Counted from the first letter of the stretch, positions 7,590 through 18,956 are shown. The stretch: DNA of 64,000 nt from Streptomyces sp. NBC_01116 (GCF_041435495.1 NZ_CP108644.1:124001-188000); one strand, 5' to 3'. Program-made: numbers and translations. The notes: generated by a model from the letters alone, not told the origin.

Positions 7590-10522
7590 CGCCCCTCCCC
7601 CGCCTCGTCGAGGATCTGTTGGACGAGCAGGCGCTCCACGAGAGCGGTCTGTCCGGATACGGTCCGGACTGCCAGGAGATCGCGGACGGGGATGTCGACT
7701 CCGAACACCCGGCTCATCCCGCGGGCGAGCCGTGCCACGGTCAGGGAGTCCCCGCCGAGCTGGAAGAAGTCCGCGCCGACGGGAAGGTCGCTGACGCCGA
7801 GCTGCTCGTGCCAGAACCGCTCGATGATGTGGTCGGGGTTGGCCTCGGGGGCCGTTGAGGCGGTCTGCGCCGGAACCACGGGGGTCTCTCGCGGGCCCGG
7901 GGTGGGGGGCGGCGGGGCGGCGGGAACGCTCCAGCGCGGCCCGGCGAACGGATAGGTCGGCAGTCGTACGGGGCGGCCGGACGGGCGCAGGCGGTCGAGG
8001 TCCACCGGGAGACCGGCGACCCACAGAGCGCCGAGTGCGGCGAGCACCGCTCGGTCGCCGGAGGGTCCGGCGGGTGAGGCGAGCAGCGGTGTGGCGGACA
8101 GCCCGGCCGACTCGGCGAGCGCGCTGAGCACCCGGCCCGGCCCTGCCTCCACGGCGTGGGCTCCGGGGAATGTCGCCTTCACCGTCTCCAGCGCGGCGGC
8201 GAACCGCACGGGCGCCCGTGCGGCTCGGGCGAAGTGTCCGGCGTCGACCAGGGAGCCCCCGGCGAACAGCCGGCCGTTCACGCTCTCCACCCAGGCGAGT
8301 TCCGCGCGCTGGACATCGTCCACGGTCAGCGCTTCGCGCAGCGCGGCGGCGGCCGGCTCGATCAGCGGGGAATGGAAGGCTCGGTCGGCGCGCAGCGCGC
8401 GGGTCCTGAGCAGTCCGGCGGTCTTCGCCTGGAAGGCGGCTACGGCTCCGGGCGTTCCCGCGACCACGGTGTCGGCGGCGGTGTTGACCGCGGCGACGGC
8501 CAGTTCCGCACCGTGCTCCTCGATGAGGGCCCGCGCCTGGCTCTCGCCGCAGCTCAACGAGAGCATCGCGCCGGCGGCGCACCGCTGCATCAGCAGGCCG
8601 CGGTGTTCGACGAGACGGGCGGCGGCAGAGAGCCGCAGCGAGCCGGCCACGGCTGCCGCGCTGATCTCGCCGAGACTGTGGCCGACCAGGGCACTCGGCT
8701 CCGGGCCGAGAGCGCGCAGCGCGGTTCCGGCCGCGTACTCGACGGCGAAGAGCGCGGGTTGCGCGAGCCGGGTCTCGGCCAGCCGAGCGGCGGAGAAGTC
8801 CCCGTCGTGCAGGGCACGTTCGACTTCCGCAGCGAGGTCGGGGGTGAAGGATCGCAGACAGCGGTCGAGCGCGTCGGCGAATCCGGGCAGGATGGCACCG
8901 AAGGGGCGGGCCATGCCGGGGACCTGGGTCCCCTGCCCTGGGAAGAGAAGGACGAGTGGCACGGGGTGGGCCCCGACGGGACTGGACTTCGGGGCGGGCG
9001 TGCGCAGTTCGCGCGTAAGTTCCTCGACGGTGCCGGCCACGGCGACGGAGCGGTACGGGAGTTCCGGCCGGCCCGCCAGGGTGTGGCCGACGTCCGCCAG
9101 GGCGGGGGTGGTGTGATCCAGGTGGTCGGCGAGCCGGGTCCGCATGCGGTCGGCGGCCGCGTGGTCCTTGGCGGAGAGCACCATGAGGTGCGGGCTGCGG
9201 CCGGGCGGTGCCGGGGCCGTCGTCCGGGGGGCCTGTTCGACCAACAGGTGGACGTTGGTTCCGCCGACGCCGAAGGAGCTGACCGCGGCCCGGCGGGGGC
9301 CTGGGCGCGTCCAGTGCTCGGCCCGGCGGGGCAGGCGCAGGGGGGTGTCGTGCTGTTCCAGCAGAGGGTTGGGGTCGCTCAGGCCCGGCACGGGCGGGAT
9401 CAGGCCGTATTCGACCACCAGCAACGCCTTGACCAGTCCGGCGAGACCGGCGGCGGCGTCGAGGTGGCCGATGGTGCCCTTGAGCGCCCCGACGTGGATC
9501 GTGCCGGGCTGTGCGCCGAGGGAGCCGTACGCCGCTGTGGCGGCCGACCATTCGATGGGATCGCCCAGGGACGTGCCCGTGCCGTGACTCTCCAGATAGC
9601 CGACGGTTGAGGCGCCGACACCGGCGGTGGCGAGGGCCGCGCGGATCGCCTGTTCCTGGCCCTCTGCGGAGGGTGCGAGGAAGCCTGCCTTGGCGGAGCC
9701 GTCGTTGGTGAGCGCGGAGCCCAGCAGTACCCCGTACAGCGGCGGTGACGCGTCCTCCACGTCCTCGTAACGGCGCAGGACGATGCCGATCGCGCCGGAG
9801 CCCGCCAGCGTGCCGTCGGCCTCCGCGTCGAAGGGGCGGCAGCGTCCGCTGCGCGACATCACCCCGCCCGCCAGGTGCAGATGGCCGGCCTGGGGGGCGT
9901 TGGCGGAGGCGGCGACGACGAGGGCCTGGTCGCACTCGCCGTTGTTCAGCGCCTGGATCGCCGTGTGGGCGGCGGCCAGCGAGGACGAACACGCGGTCAG
10001 CACGGTGAGCGCGGGGCCGGTCAGCCCGAGTTTGTAGGCGATCCGGGTGGCGAGGAAGTCACGCTCGTTGGCAAGGATCGCCTCCTCGAACTCCGGCGGC
10101 TCCAGCGCTCCCGCTGCCAGCAGCGTCCGCAGGTGGCCGCTGCCGCTGGCCGCGGCGTACACCCCGGTGCGCGGGGAGCGGTCGGCGCCGAGCGGATGCC
10201 CGGCGTCCTCCAGCGCGGACCAGGAGCATTCGAGGAGCAGCCGGTGCTGAGGGTCGAGCAGTCGGGCCTCGCGGGGGCTGACTCCGAAGAAGGCGTGGTC
10301 GAACCGGTCCTGGTCCGGCAGCGAGCCGTGCACGGGCACATAGGACGGATCGTCGGCGAGTTCGGCCGGGACCCCGGCGGCGAGAACCTCCGCCCGGTCG
10401 AGGCGGCGGGTGAGGACCCGGCCCTCACGGACTGCGGCCCACAGTTCGCCCACATCGCGGGCTGCGGCGAAGCGGCCCGACACTCCGGTGACGGCGATGT
10501 CGAGGGATCGGTCACGGGTCAT
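7586..10522 (-). CDS. Type I polyketide synthase, single KS-AT-ACP module
   Basis: A 978-residue PKS module. The ketosynthase has its Cys in TACSSS, its first His in ESHGTGT and the second in GTIGHLDAAAG. The acyltransferase has FPGQGTQ, the Ser in GHSLGE and RAFHSPL; the AFHS form suggests malonyl-CoA. The carrier domain has LGGDSL near the C terminus. No KR, DH or ER domain is present, so the extended unit should keep its beta-keto group unless a separate enzyme reduces it. I prefer ATG 10522 over GTG 10525 because AGGAGG lies 7 nt upstream of the ATG. Either start overlaps the upstream NRPS stop, and the PKS stop overlaps the next NRPS start. In assembly-line order it would extend the dipeptide made by the preceding two-module NRPS. 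Confidence 0.95.
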   Translation of the reverse strand: MTRDRSLDIAVTGVSGRFAAARDVGELWAAVREGRVLTRRLDRAEVLAAGVPAELADDPSYVPVHGSLPDQDRFDHAFFGVSPREARLLDPQHRLLLECSWSALEDAGHPLGADRSPRTGVYAAASGSGHLRTLLAAGALEPPEFEEAILANERDFLATRIAYKLGLTGPALTVLTACSSSLAAAHTAIQALNNGECDQALVVAASANAPQAGHLHLAGGVMSRSGRCRPFDAEADGTLAGSGAIGIVLRRYEDVEDASPPLYGVLLGSALTNDGSAKAGFLAPSAEGQEQAIRAALATAGVGASTVGYLESHGTGTSLGDPIEWSAATAAYGSLGAQPGTIHVGALKGTIGHLDAAAGLAGLVKALLVVEYGLIPPVPGLSDPNPLLEQHDTPLRLPRRAEHWTRPGPRRAAVSSFGVGGTNVHLLVEQAPRTTAPAPPGRSPHLMVLSAKDHAAADRMRTRLADHLDHTTPALADVGHTLAGRPELPYRSVAVAGTVEELTRELRTPAPKSSPVGAHPVPLVLLFPGQGTQVPGMARPFGAILPGFADALDRCLRSFTPDLAAEVERALHDGDFSAARLAETRLAQPALFAVEYAAGTALRALGPEPSALVGHSLGEISAAAVAGSLRLSAAARLVEHRGLLMQRCAAGAMLSLSCGESQARALIEEHGAELAVAAVNTAADTVVAGTPGAVAAFQAKTAGLLRTRALRADRAFHSPLIEPAAAALREALTVDDVQRAELAWVESVNGRLFAGGSLVDAGHFARAARAPVRFAAALETVKATFPGAHAVEAGPGRVLSALAESAGLSATPLLASPAGPSGDRAVLAALGALWVAGLPVDLDRLRPSGRPVRLPTYPFAGPRWSVPAAPPPPTPGPRETPVVPAQTASTAPEANPDHIIERFWHEQLGVSDLPVGADFFQLGGDSLTVARLARGMSRVFGVDIPVRDLLAVRTVSGQTALVERLLVQQILDEAGEGR

Positions 10523-13500
10523 CACTCGGCCTCCTGGGCACGGCGTTCACGCAGCCGTCGGGCCGCTTGATCGCGGCGGTTGCGGGTCTCGTCGGCCGCG
10601 GGGCCGGCGACTGGGTCGCGGTCCCGCACTTCCAGCCGGGCCGAGATGTCGGCGACCGTGCTGTGCCGGAACAGGTCGAGGATCGGCAGCCGCACTCCGG
10701 TGTGCCGGTGCAGCGCCTCCTGGAGCGCCGGGACGAGCAGGGAGTGGCCGCCGGCGTCGAAGAAGTTCACCCCGGTGGGGACGTCGGCGAGGCCGAGCAC
10801 CTCGCGCCAGGCGGCGACGACGTCGGCGTACCGGGGCGGCACGGGCCCGGCGGGCCGCGCCGCGGACGCGGTTCGGCGTTCGACGGCCTCGCGCTCCAGT
10901 GCGCGCCGGTCGACCTTGCCGTTGGGGGTGAGCGGCAGCCTCTCTACGCGGTGGATCTCGCGCGGGACCAAGTAGCCCGGCAGCCGTTCGGCGATGTCCC
11001 CACGGAGGCTGTCGGGTTCAGCAGTTCCGGTGACGAAGGCCACCAGGCCGGCGTCGTCGACCACGACGGCGCTGTTCCGGACCCCGTCGGCGTTCCGCAG
11101 CACCGCCTCGATCTCGGCGGGCTGGACCCGGTGGCCGCGGATCTTCACCTGGTCGTCCGTCCGGCCGGCGAAGACCAGTGCGCCCTCGCCCCGCCAGCGC
11201 ACCCGGTCGCCGGTGCGGTACATCCTTGCCCCCGGTGCGCCGGAGAAGGGATCGGGCAGGAAGGCGGCCGCCGTCTCGGCGCGGCGGCCCAGATAGCCGC
11301 GGGCGACGCCGGGGCCGCCCACGTAGAGTTCGCCCTCGACTCCCGGCGGGACGGGGCGCAGCGCGTGGTCGAGGACGTGGAGGCGGTAGCCGGGCACCGG
11401 GCCACCGATGTCGACGGGCCCGGGGGCGCGGTAGCGGCGGTAGCTCGCCCAGACGGCCGTCTCGGTGGGACCGTACTCGTTGACCAGCGCCACTTCGGGC
11501 AACAGGGCGAAGTGGTCCCGGAGCAGATCCTGCGGCAGCGGCTCGCCGGCGGTGATCACTTCGGTCAGGCTCGCCGTTGCCGGGCCGCCCGCCCGCTCGG
11601 CGGCGGCCAGCAGCACCCGGTAGAGCGAGGGCACGCAGAGCAGGTGCGTCACCTGGTGGCGGGTGATCAGAGCGATGAGCCGCTCGGGGTCGCGGACGTC
11701 GTCGGCGTCGGCGACGACGAGCCGTCCGCCCGCTGAGAGCGTGCCCCAGATCCCGGCCGCCGAGGAGTCGAAGGCGGGCGGCGAGAGCAGCAGGAACACC
11801 GGCTCCCGTGAGTAGACCGCGCGGCGGGCGGCGGTCGAGGCGGCGAGCGCGCCGTGCTCGATCACCACTCCTTTGGGGCGCCCGGTCGTCCCGGAGGTGT
11901 AGATCACGTATGCGGGGTCGCCGGGGCCCGGCACGACCGGGGCGAACGGTGCGGCGGGCGGGTCGATCCGGTCGATGTCGAGGATCGGCGGGCCCGACGC
12001 ACTGATCCGGCCGGCGGTCGGGCCGCTGGTGAGGACCGCGGCGGCTGTGCAGTCGGCGAGTGCGGCGTGGATGCGGGTGTCGGGGTGTCCGGGGTCGAGG
12101 GGAACCTGGGCCGCTCCGGCGAAGTGCACACCGAGCAGTGCGGCGGGCATCGCCGTGGAGCGTTCCACCAGGACCGCGACCCGGGTGCCGGGCCCCGCGC
12201 CCAGGGCGGTGAGCCGAGCGGCGATCGCGAGCGCCCGTTCCCGCAGCATCCCGTAGGTCAGTTCGCCGTCGACTGCCGACACGGCCACCCGGTCGGGGAC
12301 GCGTCGGGCGACCCGGTCGATCCGCCGGCTCACCGGGTCGGGAGGGCCGCCCGGGGCGGGGCGGTACGTCCAGTCCAGGGTGGGCCGGGCGGGGTCCTGG
12401 TCCTCGGGCAGGGCGGCGCGGGCGGCGGGGCGGGACACGAGTGCCAGCAGAGCGCCGAGGAGGTGTTCGGCGAACTGCCCTGCCCGTGCCGTCGGCCATC
12501 GGTCGGTACGGTGAACGACGTCCAGCCGGCCGCCGTCGGAGGTCTCCCTCAGGATGATCTCCAGGTCGTACTTGGCCACGTCGGCGGGAATCTCGACCGG
12601 GAGGCTCGCGGCTTGCCCCAGGTGCTCGGATGCGGTCCGAAGCAGCGGTTCGTGGTCGACCAGGACGTGGAAGAGGGGGGCACGGCCGGGTTCGGAGCGG
12701 ACACCGAGCTGTTGGACGAGGGCGTCGAAGGGATGGGCCCGGTGGGCGTGGGAGCGCAGCAGCGCCCGGTGCGTGTGGGCGATCAGTTCGCGGCCGGTGA
12801 AGTCGGGCCGGGGGCGCAGCCGGACCGGCACCGGGTTGACGAAGAGGCCGACGACCTCGCTGAAGCCCGGCGGCCGGACGTCCATAGTGGTGCCGGCCAG
12901 GACATCGCCTCCGGCCCCGTACCGGTCGGCGGTGAGTGCGAAGGCGGCCAGGGCGAGGACCAGCGGGGTGGTGCGGTGGGTGCGGGCGGCCTCGGTCAGT
13001 CGGGCCCAGTCGGCGGCGTCGATCGGCTCGGAGACGGCGTCACCGGCCCAGTGGCGGTGGACGGGCTCGTCGCCGAGGGCGATCGGCGGTTCCGTGGAGA
13101 CGTGGCGCAGTTCCCCGGCCCAGAACTTCTGTAGCCGTTCGGTCTCCTCGGGTGCCGGCGCGGGCGCGTCGAAGGCGCGGTGGGGTGGAGCGGACGGCGC
13201 CGGTCCGCCTGCCAGCCTGTCCAGCAGTTGTCGAGTGATCAGCTCGGTGGAGTGCCTGTCGAGGACGATGTGGTGCGCGGTGAAGAGCAGAACGCGTTCG
13301 TCCTCGGCGATCCGGAACTCCGCCAGGGCGGCGAGGGGTTCACCGAAGAGGTCGAACGCCCGGCGGGCCGCCCGCTGGAGCCGGGCCGTGAGCCCCTCCT
13401 CGGCGGCCGTGTCCACCGACACGGTGAAGGCGTCAAGCGGCCACTCGGCGCGAGCCGGGCCGCGGTCGCCGTCGACGACGCGGAGCCGCAGTTCGGGATG

Positions 13501-16500
13501 GGCGGCGAGCACCTCGTGCCAGGCGGCGCCGAGCCGCGCCCGGTCGAGCGGACCCCGGTGGCGCAGCGCCCAGTACACGGTGAACTCATGGCTGTCCGGT
13601 TCCGCGCGGTGCAACAGCCACAACCGGCTCTGGGCGGCCGACAACTCCGCTTTCCCGGCGTCCGGTGGCGTGCCCGCCTCCGGCGAAGTTCCCGGCCGCG
13701 CGGCCTCGAACCGCGCGCGTGCACCGTCCGGCGTGGGGTCCCCGAAGAAAGCAGCGAGGTCGACGGCGGCGCCGTGGAGCTGGTTCAGCTCGGCGATGAA
13801 CCGGGCCGCGTCCAGGGAGCTGCCGCCGCAGGCGAAGAAGTTGTCGTCCCCGGCGGGGGGCGGGCCGCCGAGAGTCTGCGCCCACAGGGCGCCGACCGGG
13901 TCGGCGGAGCCGACGGGGCCGCTCGTCCGCGCGGGAAGCGGCAGGGCGTGCTCGTCCACCTTGCCGCTGGGGGTGAGGGGGAAGACGTCCACCAGCAGAA
14001 CGTGCGCGGGCACAGCGGCGGAGGCGAGTTCGCCCGCTGCGGCGGCCCGCACCCGCCGGGGTTCGGGACGGGGGCCGGACGGCTCGGGCACGACGTAGGC
14101 GCGCAGTCCCTCGGCCCCGGCCCGGCCGCTACGCGCTACATAGGCGTCCCGGACGCCCGGGGCGCGCCGCAGGACCTCTTCGACCTCGTACGGGTCGACC
14201 CGCTGGCCACGTACCTTCATCTGGTGGTCGGTGCGGCCGAGGTAGAGCAGGTGTCCGGCGGCGGTGAGCCGCACCCGGTCTCCGGTGGCGTACATCCGGG
14301 CTCCGGGGGCGGTGGCGAAGGGGTCGGGGAGGAAGCGTTCAGCAGTCAGGGCGGGGGCGGAGGCGTAGCCGCGGGCGACCTGGGGGCCGGAGAGGTACAG
14401 CTCGCCCGCAGCGCCGACGGGTACGGGCCGCAGATCGGGACCGAGAACATGGGCAGCGGTCCCACCGACGGGCCGACCGATGCTCGGGGTCTCGTGCTCG
14501 TCGAACCCGCACCAGGTGGTCTGGATCGTGGCCTCGGTGGGTCCGTAGCCATTGGAGCCGCGGACGCCGAGCGCACGCAGGTCTCGCCAGGTCGTCGGGT
14601 CGACGGCCTCGCCGCCGAGGTCCAGCTCCAGATCGGTACGCCGCAGCACGTCGTCCAGGCCGAACCGACGCATCGCGGCGAACATCGACGGCGAGGTGCT
14701 CAACAGCCGCACGTCGTGCCGTTCCAGCCAGGCGACAGCGGCCTGGGGGTTGCGGTAGACCTCCTCCTCGGCGATCACCAGGCAGCTTCCCCGGAACAGG
14801 TACAGGAGTTGTTGGAAGAAGACGTCGAAGGAGACGGCTGCGGTCACGCCCACCCTGGCCGCCCCGGCGCCCGCGGGCTGCACGTCCACGAGGATCTCCA
14901 GGCCCCGGTGCTCGACCATCACCCCCTTGGGGCTGCCGGTGGTTCCCGAGGTGTGCAGGACGTACGCCAGGTCGTGGGGGGCCGCCGGATGGCCGGGGCG
15001 AGTGTCCGGCTCCGGCCCGGCCGAGCCGGAGCCGCCCGGAGCCACCAGGGTGAACGTCCCGCTGAGCCGTTCGCGCAGTCCGGGAGCGCAGATCACGGTG
15101 CCGACTCGGGCATCGGCCAGGACGTACGTCAGGCGGGAAGGGGGCTGCGCGGGGTCGAGCGCGACAACGTGGCCCCCCGTCCGCCAGACCGCGAGCACCG
15201 ATACCACCAGGGAGGCGTCGCGCTCGCAGAGGACGCCGACCGGGGAGCCCGGGCCCGCTCCGGCCGCCCGCAGCGCGGTGGCGAGCGCCCGGACTTCGCG
15301 GTCGAGGGCGGCGAAGGTCGTGACGTCCGTGCCGCGGACAACTGCGGGCCGGTCCGGCGTAGCGGCGACCTGTGCGGTGAACCGCTCCATGAGAGGGATC
15401 GACGGGCGGGATTGCGGCGGCGGAGGGATCAGGGATGCGGTGGACGCGCCCGGCGACCGGGGCAACAGGATGCCCGGTTCCCTGGCCAGAGCAAGCAGGG
15501 TGCGGCGGACGAGATCGAGCAGTTCGGTAGCGGCCTCGTGGGTGGTGCCTCCCCGGGTACGGCGGATCACCGACAGCGAACCGCCGCCCTGGTCCAGATG
15601 GAGATCGAATTCGAGGTCGAAGCGGGTGAGGCCGTTGCCCGTCTCCACCGGGATCACCTCGACGCCGTCGAGCACGGGGACGGGAGGGGAGCCGTGGACC
15701 TGGAAACTGGTCGTGAGTCCGGAGGTCGCCGTGTCGAAGAGGTCGGAGTTCTCCCGGAGGGGCTCGGCCAGGTGGGTCAGCGCCTCGGCCACGGTTCCCC
15801 GGACGGCGTCGGCGAGTTCGGTGCCCGAGGCACCCGCCCGCCAGAACTGGCGCAGCAGCACCATGCGCGCCAGGGAACCGACCGTGGACAGGTTCGCCGG
15901 CGTCCGTGCGGCGAAGGGGGTGGCGATCATCAGATCGGTCGCGTTGCCGTAGGTGGCGAAAGACGCGTAGAGGGCGCTGAGGCCGAGCAGGAAAGGAGTG
16001 CTGCGCAGCGCGCGGGCCCCGGCGCGGATGAGCCGCACCTCGGCTTCGGAGAGCGGGAGGCGGAGGGTCTCCCCGTACGGTGTGCGCGGCTGCGGGTTGC
16101 GCGGCAGAGTGTCCGGCCAGGAGGCGTCGGCGAGCACACGGGGCCAGTAGCCGGTCGGCGCCACGGACTCGGACGGCGGGGCGGAGAACGCTGGCGGGGC
16201 CAGACGGGGCGCACCAGTGACGGTGCGGGCGCGGTAGGCGGTGGAGATGTCCGCGAGCAGGACGTCCAGGGAAGCGCCGTCGCAGGCGATGTGGTGCACC
16301 AGCAGCGAGAGGAGACGACGCTCCGGGCCCTGTCGGAACAGGCTCACGCGCAGGGGGCAGTCGTGGGCGAGGTCGAATGCGTGCCCGCCCACCGCCTGCC
16401 ACTGGTCGACGTCGGCGGTGCCCGGGTCGTCCACTGCCCATTGCGGCTCGGCAGGTCCCGGAGCCCAGGACGGCACCTCGCCGCCGCTGTCGAGGCGGCG

Positions 16501-16716
16501 GGCGAAGACGGGATGGCGGGCTGCGGCATCACGCACCGCTTCCCTGAGGGCCCGCTCGTCGAGCGGGCCACGGAGCTCCCAGACCCGGTGGACATTGAAG
16601 GCCTCCGGCTGGGCACGACTGGTGAGCCAGATACCGAACTCGGGGGCCGTGAGGGCCTGCCGGAGCCCAGTACGGAAAGTTGACTCCGCTGCCGCAATCT
16701 GCTCGGTTCTGTTCAC
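10522..16716 (-). CDS. Nonribosomal peptide synthetase, C-A-T-C-A-T (first gene of the operon)
   Basis: A two-module NRPS of about 2064 residues. I start it at GTG 16716 ([11 protein letters not shown]), preceded by an AAGGG about 8 nt upstream; the frame stays open for a further 51 codons upstream. Module 1: condensation (HHIACDG), adenylation ([35 protein letters not shown]), carrier (CGGSSLD). Module 2: condensation (HHIVLDR, with the usual final Gly replaced by Arg), adenylation ([35 protein letters not shown]), carrier (AGGHSLL). By-eye pockets are D-V-Q-S-D-G-G-I-Q and D-S-A-L-I-A-E-V-W; I do not assign substrates. As no loading module precedes it, the first C domain may be a starter C that N-acylates the first residue, or it may receive a chain from genes elsewhere. 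Confidence 0.95.
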   Translation of the reverse strand: MNRTEQIAAAESTFRTGLRQALTAPEFGIWLTSRAQPEAFNVHRVWELRGPLDERALREAVRDAAARHPVFARRLDSGGEVPSWAPGPAEPQWAVDDPGTADVDQWQAVGGHAFDLAHDCPLRVSLFRQGPERRLLSLLVHHIACDGASLDVLLADISTAYRARTVTGAPRLAPPAFSAPPSESVAPTGYWPRVLADASWPDTLPRNPQPRTPYGETLRLPLSEAEVRLIRAGARALRSTPFLLGLSALYASFATYGNATDLMIATPFAARTPANLSTVGSLARMVLLRQFWRAGASGTELADAVRGTVAEALTHLAEPLRENSDLFDTATSGLTTSFQVHGSPPVPVLDGVEVIPVETGNGLTRFDLEFDLHLDQGGGSLSVIRRTRGGTTHEAATELLDLVRRTLLALAREPGILLPRSPGASTASLIPPPPQSRPSIPLMERFTAQVAATPDRPAVVRGTDVTTFAALDREVRALATALRAAGAGPGSPVGVLCERDASLVVSVLAVWRTGGHVVALDPAQPPSRLTYVLADARVGTVICAPGLRERLSGTFTLVAPGGSGSAGPEPDTRPGHPAAPHDLAYVLHTSGTTGSPKGVMVEHRGLEILVDVQPAGAGAARVGVTAAVSFDVFFQQLLYLFRGSCLVIAEEEVYRNPQAAVAWLERHDVRLLSTSPSMFAAMRRFGLDDVLRRTDLELDLGGEAVDPTTWRDLRALGVRGSNGYGPTEATIQTTWCGFDEHETPSIGRPVGGTAAHVLGPDLRPVPVGAAGELYLSGPQVARGYASAPALTAERFLPDPFATAPGARMYATGDRVRLTAAGHLLYLGRTDHQMKVRGQRVDPYEVEEVLRRAPGVRDAYVARSGRAGAEGLRAYVVPEPSGPRPEPRRVRAAAAGELASAAVPAHVLLVDVFPLTPSGKVDEHALPLPARTSGPVGSADPVGALWAQTLGGPPPAGDDNFFACGGSSLDAARFIAELNQLHGAAVDLAAFFGDPTPDGARARFEAARPGTSPEAGTPPDAGKAELSAAQSRLWLLHRAEPDSHEFTVYWALRHRGPLDRARLGAAWHEVLAAHPELRLRVVDGDRGPARAEWPLDAFTVSVDTAAEEGLTARLQRAARRAFDLFGEPLAALAEFRIAEDERVLLFTAHHIVLDRHSTELITRQLLDRLAGGPAPSAPPHRAFDAPAPAPEETERLQKFWAGELRHVSTEPPIALGDEPVHRHWAGDAVSEPIDAADWARLTEAARTHRTTPLVLALAAFALTADRYGAGGDVLAGTTMDVRPPGFSEVVGLFVNPVPVRLRPRPDFTGRELIAHTHRALLRSHAHRAHPFDALVQQLGVRSEPGRAPLFHVLVDHEPLLRTASEHLGQAASLPVEIPADVAKYDLEIILRETSDGGRLDVVHRTDRWPTARAGQFAEHLLGALLALVSRPAARAALPEDQDPARPTLDWTYRPAPGGPPDPVSRRIDRVARRVPDRVAVSAVDGELTYGMLRERALAIAARLTALGAGPGTRVAVLVERSTAMPAALLGVHFAGAAQVPLDPGHPDTRIHAALADCTAAAVLTSGPTAGRISASGPPILDIDRIDPPAAPFAPVVPGPGDPAYVIYTSGTTGRPKGVVIEHGALAASTAARRAVYSREPVFLLLSPPAFDSSAAGIWGTLSAGGRLVVADADDVRDPERLIALITRHQVTHLLCVPSLYRVLLAAAERAGGPATASLTEVITAGEPLPQDLLRDHFALLPEVALVNEYGPTETAVWASYRRYRAPGPVDIGGPVPGYRLHVLDHALRPVPPGVEGELYVGGPGVARGYLGRRAETAAAFLPDPFSGAPGARMYRTGDRVRWRGEGALVFAGRTDDQVKIRGHRVQPAEIEAVLRNADGVRNSAVVVDDAGLVAFVTGTAEPDSLRGDIAERLPGYLVPREIHRVERLPLTPNGKVDRRALEREAVERRTASAARPAGPVPPRYADVVAAWREVLGLADVPTGVNFFDAGGHSLLVPALQEALHRHTGVRLPILDLFRHSTVADISARLEVRDRDPVAGPAADETRNRRDQAARRLRERRAQEAE

Positions 16717-18092
16717 TTCGGTCGCCCTTTCTCGACTTCCTGATACCGCGTGATCAATGACTCCGAAGGGCGAGGATGGCGAAAGACCGACGGAGATCGC
16801 CGCGCGTCGTTCGTTCTTCACGACGGTCCACCGTGGAGGCGTAGGCCACGTCACGGAGGAATGTGACACCGAAAGGATCGACTGAGGGAGGCAGAACTGA
16901 CGGGCAGTCAGGAGAAAGCTTCACGGTGACGTTTGAAGCAGAAAAGGTGGATGCGACCGCTAGCGGTGCGAGTTTTCACTCACCCTCCCCGTTGATCGCA
17001 GTATGCGTCGGTACTGGGCAGCACTGATCCGCTGGATATTTTCTATCCAGTGTCGGGGTACTGGCGTTCCAAGGGCGGCCGCCGGACACAAGTGTGCATG
17101 TGCTCCCGGCATCCCGGCAGTGTCTCTTTCGAGAATGACTGAATATAGCCAGGCCGCCCTTGGGCCGGGCGAGGAAACTCGACCGTCCCGCCGTGCGGGG
17201 CACGGTCGGCGCCTTGCGGGCAAGCAGGGCAAGGACATGCTCAGGATTCCGAGAAAACGCCGCTCAACAGGGACGGGAGCGGGGCATGCGCCGCCGATCG
17301 GGACCAAGTCCCGGCGTGAGCGCCGAACTCTCCCCAGGCGTACCGGAGAGCAGCGGGCCACACCCCGCCACCGTGCACGGTTTCCGGTCAACGCATTCGC
17401 ACGAGACTGACGGGTTCCGCGAGAACCCGTTTTCCTCGGATGTCGTGGCCGCCGGGCGAGGCGATCCGCTTTCCGCCACATTCGGTGACTTCTTTCGGAC
17501 AGATTTCCGGAATGAACGGGTGGCCGCAGCGGAGAGATTGCGCAGGACGAAGCGCCTCCTCGGCGTACGACAGCTCCCAGAACATCGGAGTCGGCCTCCG
17601 TATCCGCCGAACACGGGTAGCGCTTCTCAGCACGACCGCATCTGTGATATTTTCCGTGCGGTCTGCGGCAGCCGCGCGGCGCCCCTGCGGGAATCGTGCG
17701 GTGATCTATAGCCGAACAAGCAGGAGATCATGGATCGCCGATTCGCAGGGCTTCACTCTTACGAGGAAACTTTTGCAGCAGTGCTGGCAAATTCGCGCCA
17801 AAGGTTCCTCCTGGCAGTTCCTTACCTGAGGCGTCGCCCGCGAAATATCGGCAGACCGAGAATTGCCGATCGAACAGCCTTCCGCGCCCCCTTGCCCCTC
17901 ATCCACGACGTCAACCGCCGGCACCTGTTCTCAGCGGCGCATGGAGACCGGCGGGACAAAGTCACATCCGTGCATCCGTCCCTCCGACACGGCACGCCAT
18001 CGTGTCGGACGCATGAGGGCGAAGACCGCGAACGGCACGGCACATCCTGGCCGGGCCGGCCGGCGAAGGACCCCAACGCACTGGGAGAGATC
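16717..18092. promoter_or_regulatory. Long divergent intergenic region between the NRPS operon and the LLM gene
   Basis: About 1.4 kb with no gene I can support. The short open frames on both strands show no family resemblance. The stretch has lower GC than its neighbours in places and must hold the NRPS promoter, read leftward, and probably the promoter of the divergent oxidoreductase. A reading frame opens at an ATG at 17730 with a fair ribosome binding site (CAGGAGATC) and runs in frame into the LLM gene. Its first 121 codons look noncoding in their second half, so I do not extend the LLM gene. A perfect 12-bp palindrome lies at 16956-16967. Confidence 0.5.
16956..16967. promoter_or_regulatory. 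Perfect palindrome ACCGCTAGCGGT upstream of the NRPS operon
   Basis: A perfect 12-bp palindrome about 240 bp upstream of the first NRPS start codon and in the divergent intergenic region. Its symmetry and placement fit a dimeric regulator's operator. No regulator gene is visible nearby, so the protein that would bind is unknown. It could also be a chance palindrome. Confidence 0.3.
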
Positions 18093-18956
18093 ATGTCGCT
18101 TCACTTCGGGTTCTGCTTCGGCACCGCGCTGCGCAGCCATGTCACCCAGGACGAGCTGTGGCCGCTCCTCGAGACGGTGGAGCGGTGCCAGTACGACTCG
18201 TTCTGGTTCTACAACGACAACGGGGACGCCATGCCTCCGGCGCTCGAACTGGCGAAGGAGGTGGCCCACAGGACGTCGTCCCTGCGGTTCGGCCCGCACG
18301 CGCTGGTGGCCCCGGGGCTGCTGGAGAGGACCGCGCTCGCCCGTGAGCTGTCCAGGCTGCACCAGATCTCCGGCGGGAGGTTCGTCGCCCAGCTAGGCAT
18401 CGGCGGAGCCCGGGAACTGCTGATGGACGATCAGCGCGGGGCCGCGGCCGAACTGGAGTGCATCCTGCGCGAAATCGCCACCGACCCCACCGGAGTGCCC
18501 CGGCCGTACCCGGTCTGGCTGGGCGGAAACCGGGACCGGACGGTGAAGCGGGTCGCCGCTCTGGCCGACGGCTGGGTGCCGGCGTTCATCACCCCCGCCG
18601 AGTACCGCCGCCGCGTGGGCGTCCTGCTCGGGGAACTGGAGCGGCTGGGGCGACGGACGTCCGTCACCCTGGCCGTCCAGGTGGTCTATCTGCCGTCGTC
18701 CATCGACACCCCCCGGGTCCGCGCCGAACTGGACGCCGAGGTCGCCGCCCACAGACCTGGAGCCACCATCCGGGACTTGTACGCCATCGGCGGATACCAG
18801 GCGGTGCGGGCCAGAGTGGCCGAGTTCGTGGAGACGGGCGTCGAACATGTCATTCTCGTGCCCGCCCGCCCGGTGCCGGACTGGAAGGCCGAGATCATCG
18901 GCCTCAAGGACGAAGTGATCAATCGTTTCCGGAGTGCTCCGGCCGCCCGCCCTTGA
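18093..18956 (+). CDS. LLM-class (luciferase-like) flavin/F420-dependent oxidoreductase
   Basis: A 287-residue luciferase-like TIM-barrel oxidoreductase. The N terminus MSLHFGFCFGT, the ISGGRFVAQLGIGG segment (the family's SGGRxxxGxG-type phosphate-binding turn), and the central PVWLGGNRDRTVKRVAALADGW are typical of F420- or FMN-dependent members. The start is ATG 18093, preceded by GGGAGAGA. It is transcribed away from the NRPS operon. Such genes are frequent in secondary-metabolite clusters, so it may be a tailoring enzyme, but nothing in the sequence ties it to the pathway. F420 versus FMN cannot be decided by reading. Confidence 0.85.
   Translation: MSLHFGFCFGTALRSHVTQDELWPLLETVERCQYDSFWFYNDNGDAMPPALELAKEVAHRTSSLRFGPHALVAPGLLERTALARELSRLHQISGGRFVAQLGIGGARELLMDDQRGAAAELECILREIATDPTGVPRPYPVWLGGNRDRTVKRVAALADGWVPAFITPAEYRRRVGVLLGELERLGRRTSVTLAVQVVYLPSSIDTPRVRAELDAEVAAHRPGATIRDLYAIGGYQAVRARVAEFVETGVEHVILVPARPVPDWKAEIIGLKDEVINRFRSAPAARP

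Noticed and set aside
3144..9992. A single very long frame joining PKS antisense-frame codons to the C-A-T-C NRPS
   Set aside because: The part upstream of 7589 is out of frame with the KS-AT-ACP gene and Arg-rich; the true NRPS start is the ATG at 7589.
13180..16683. An 1167-codon plus-strand open frame opposite the first NRPS
   Set aside because: Antisense of well-conserved C and A domains, with biased Gly/Arg/Ala composition and no recognisable family.
3144..16716. Assignment of the NRPS-PKS locus to the detoxin/rimosamide type
   Set aside because: The NRPS-PKS-NRPS layout is similar, but I see no ketoreductase, and the A-domain pockets read by eye do not show a proline code; the evidence is too thin to name a product.
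17730..18092. N-terminal extension of the LLM oxidoreductase from ATG 17730
   Set aside because: The extension lacks family similarity and turns Arg/His-rich; ATG 18093 with GGGAGAGA gives a standard N terminus.
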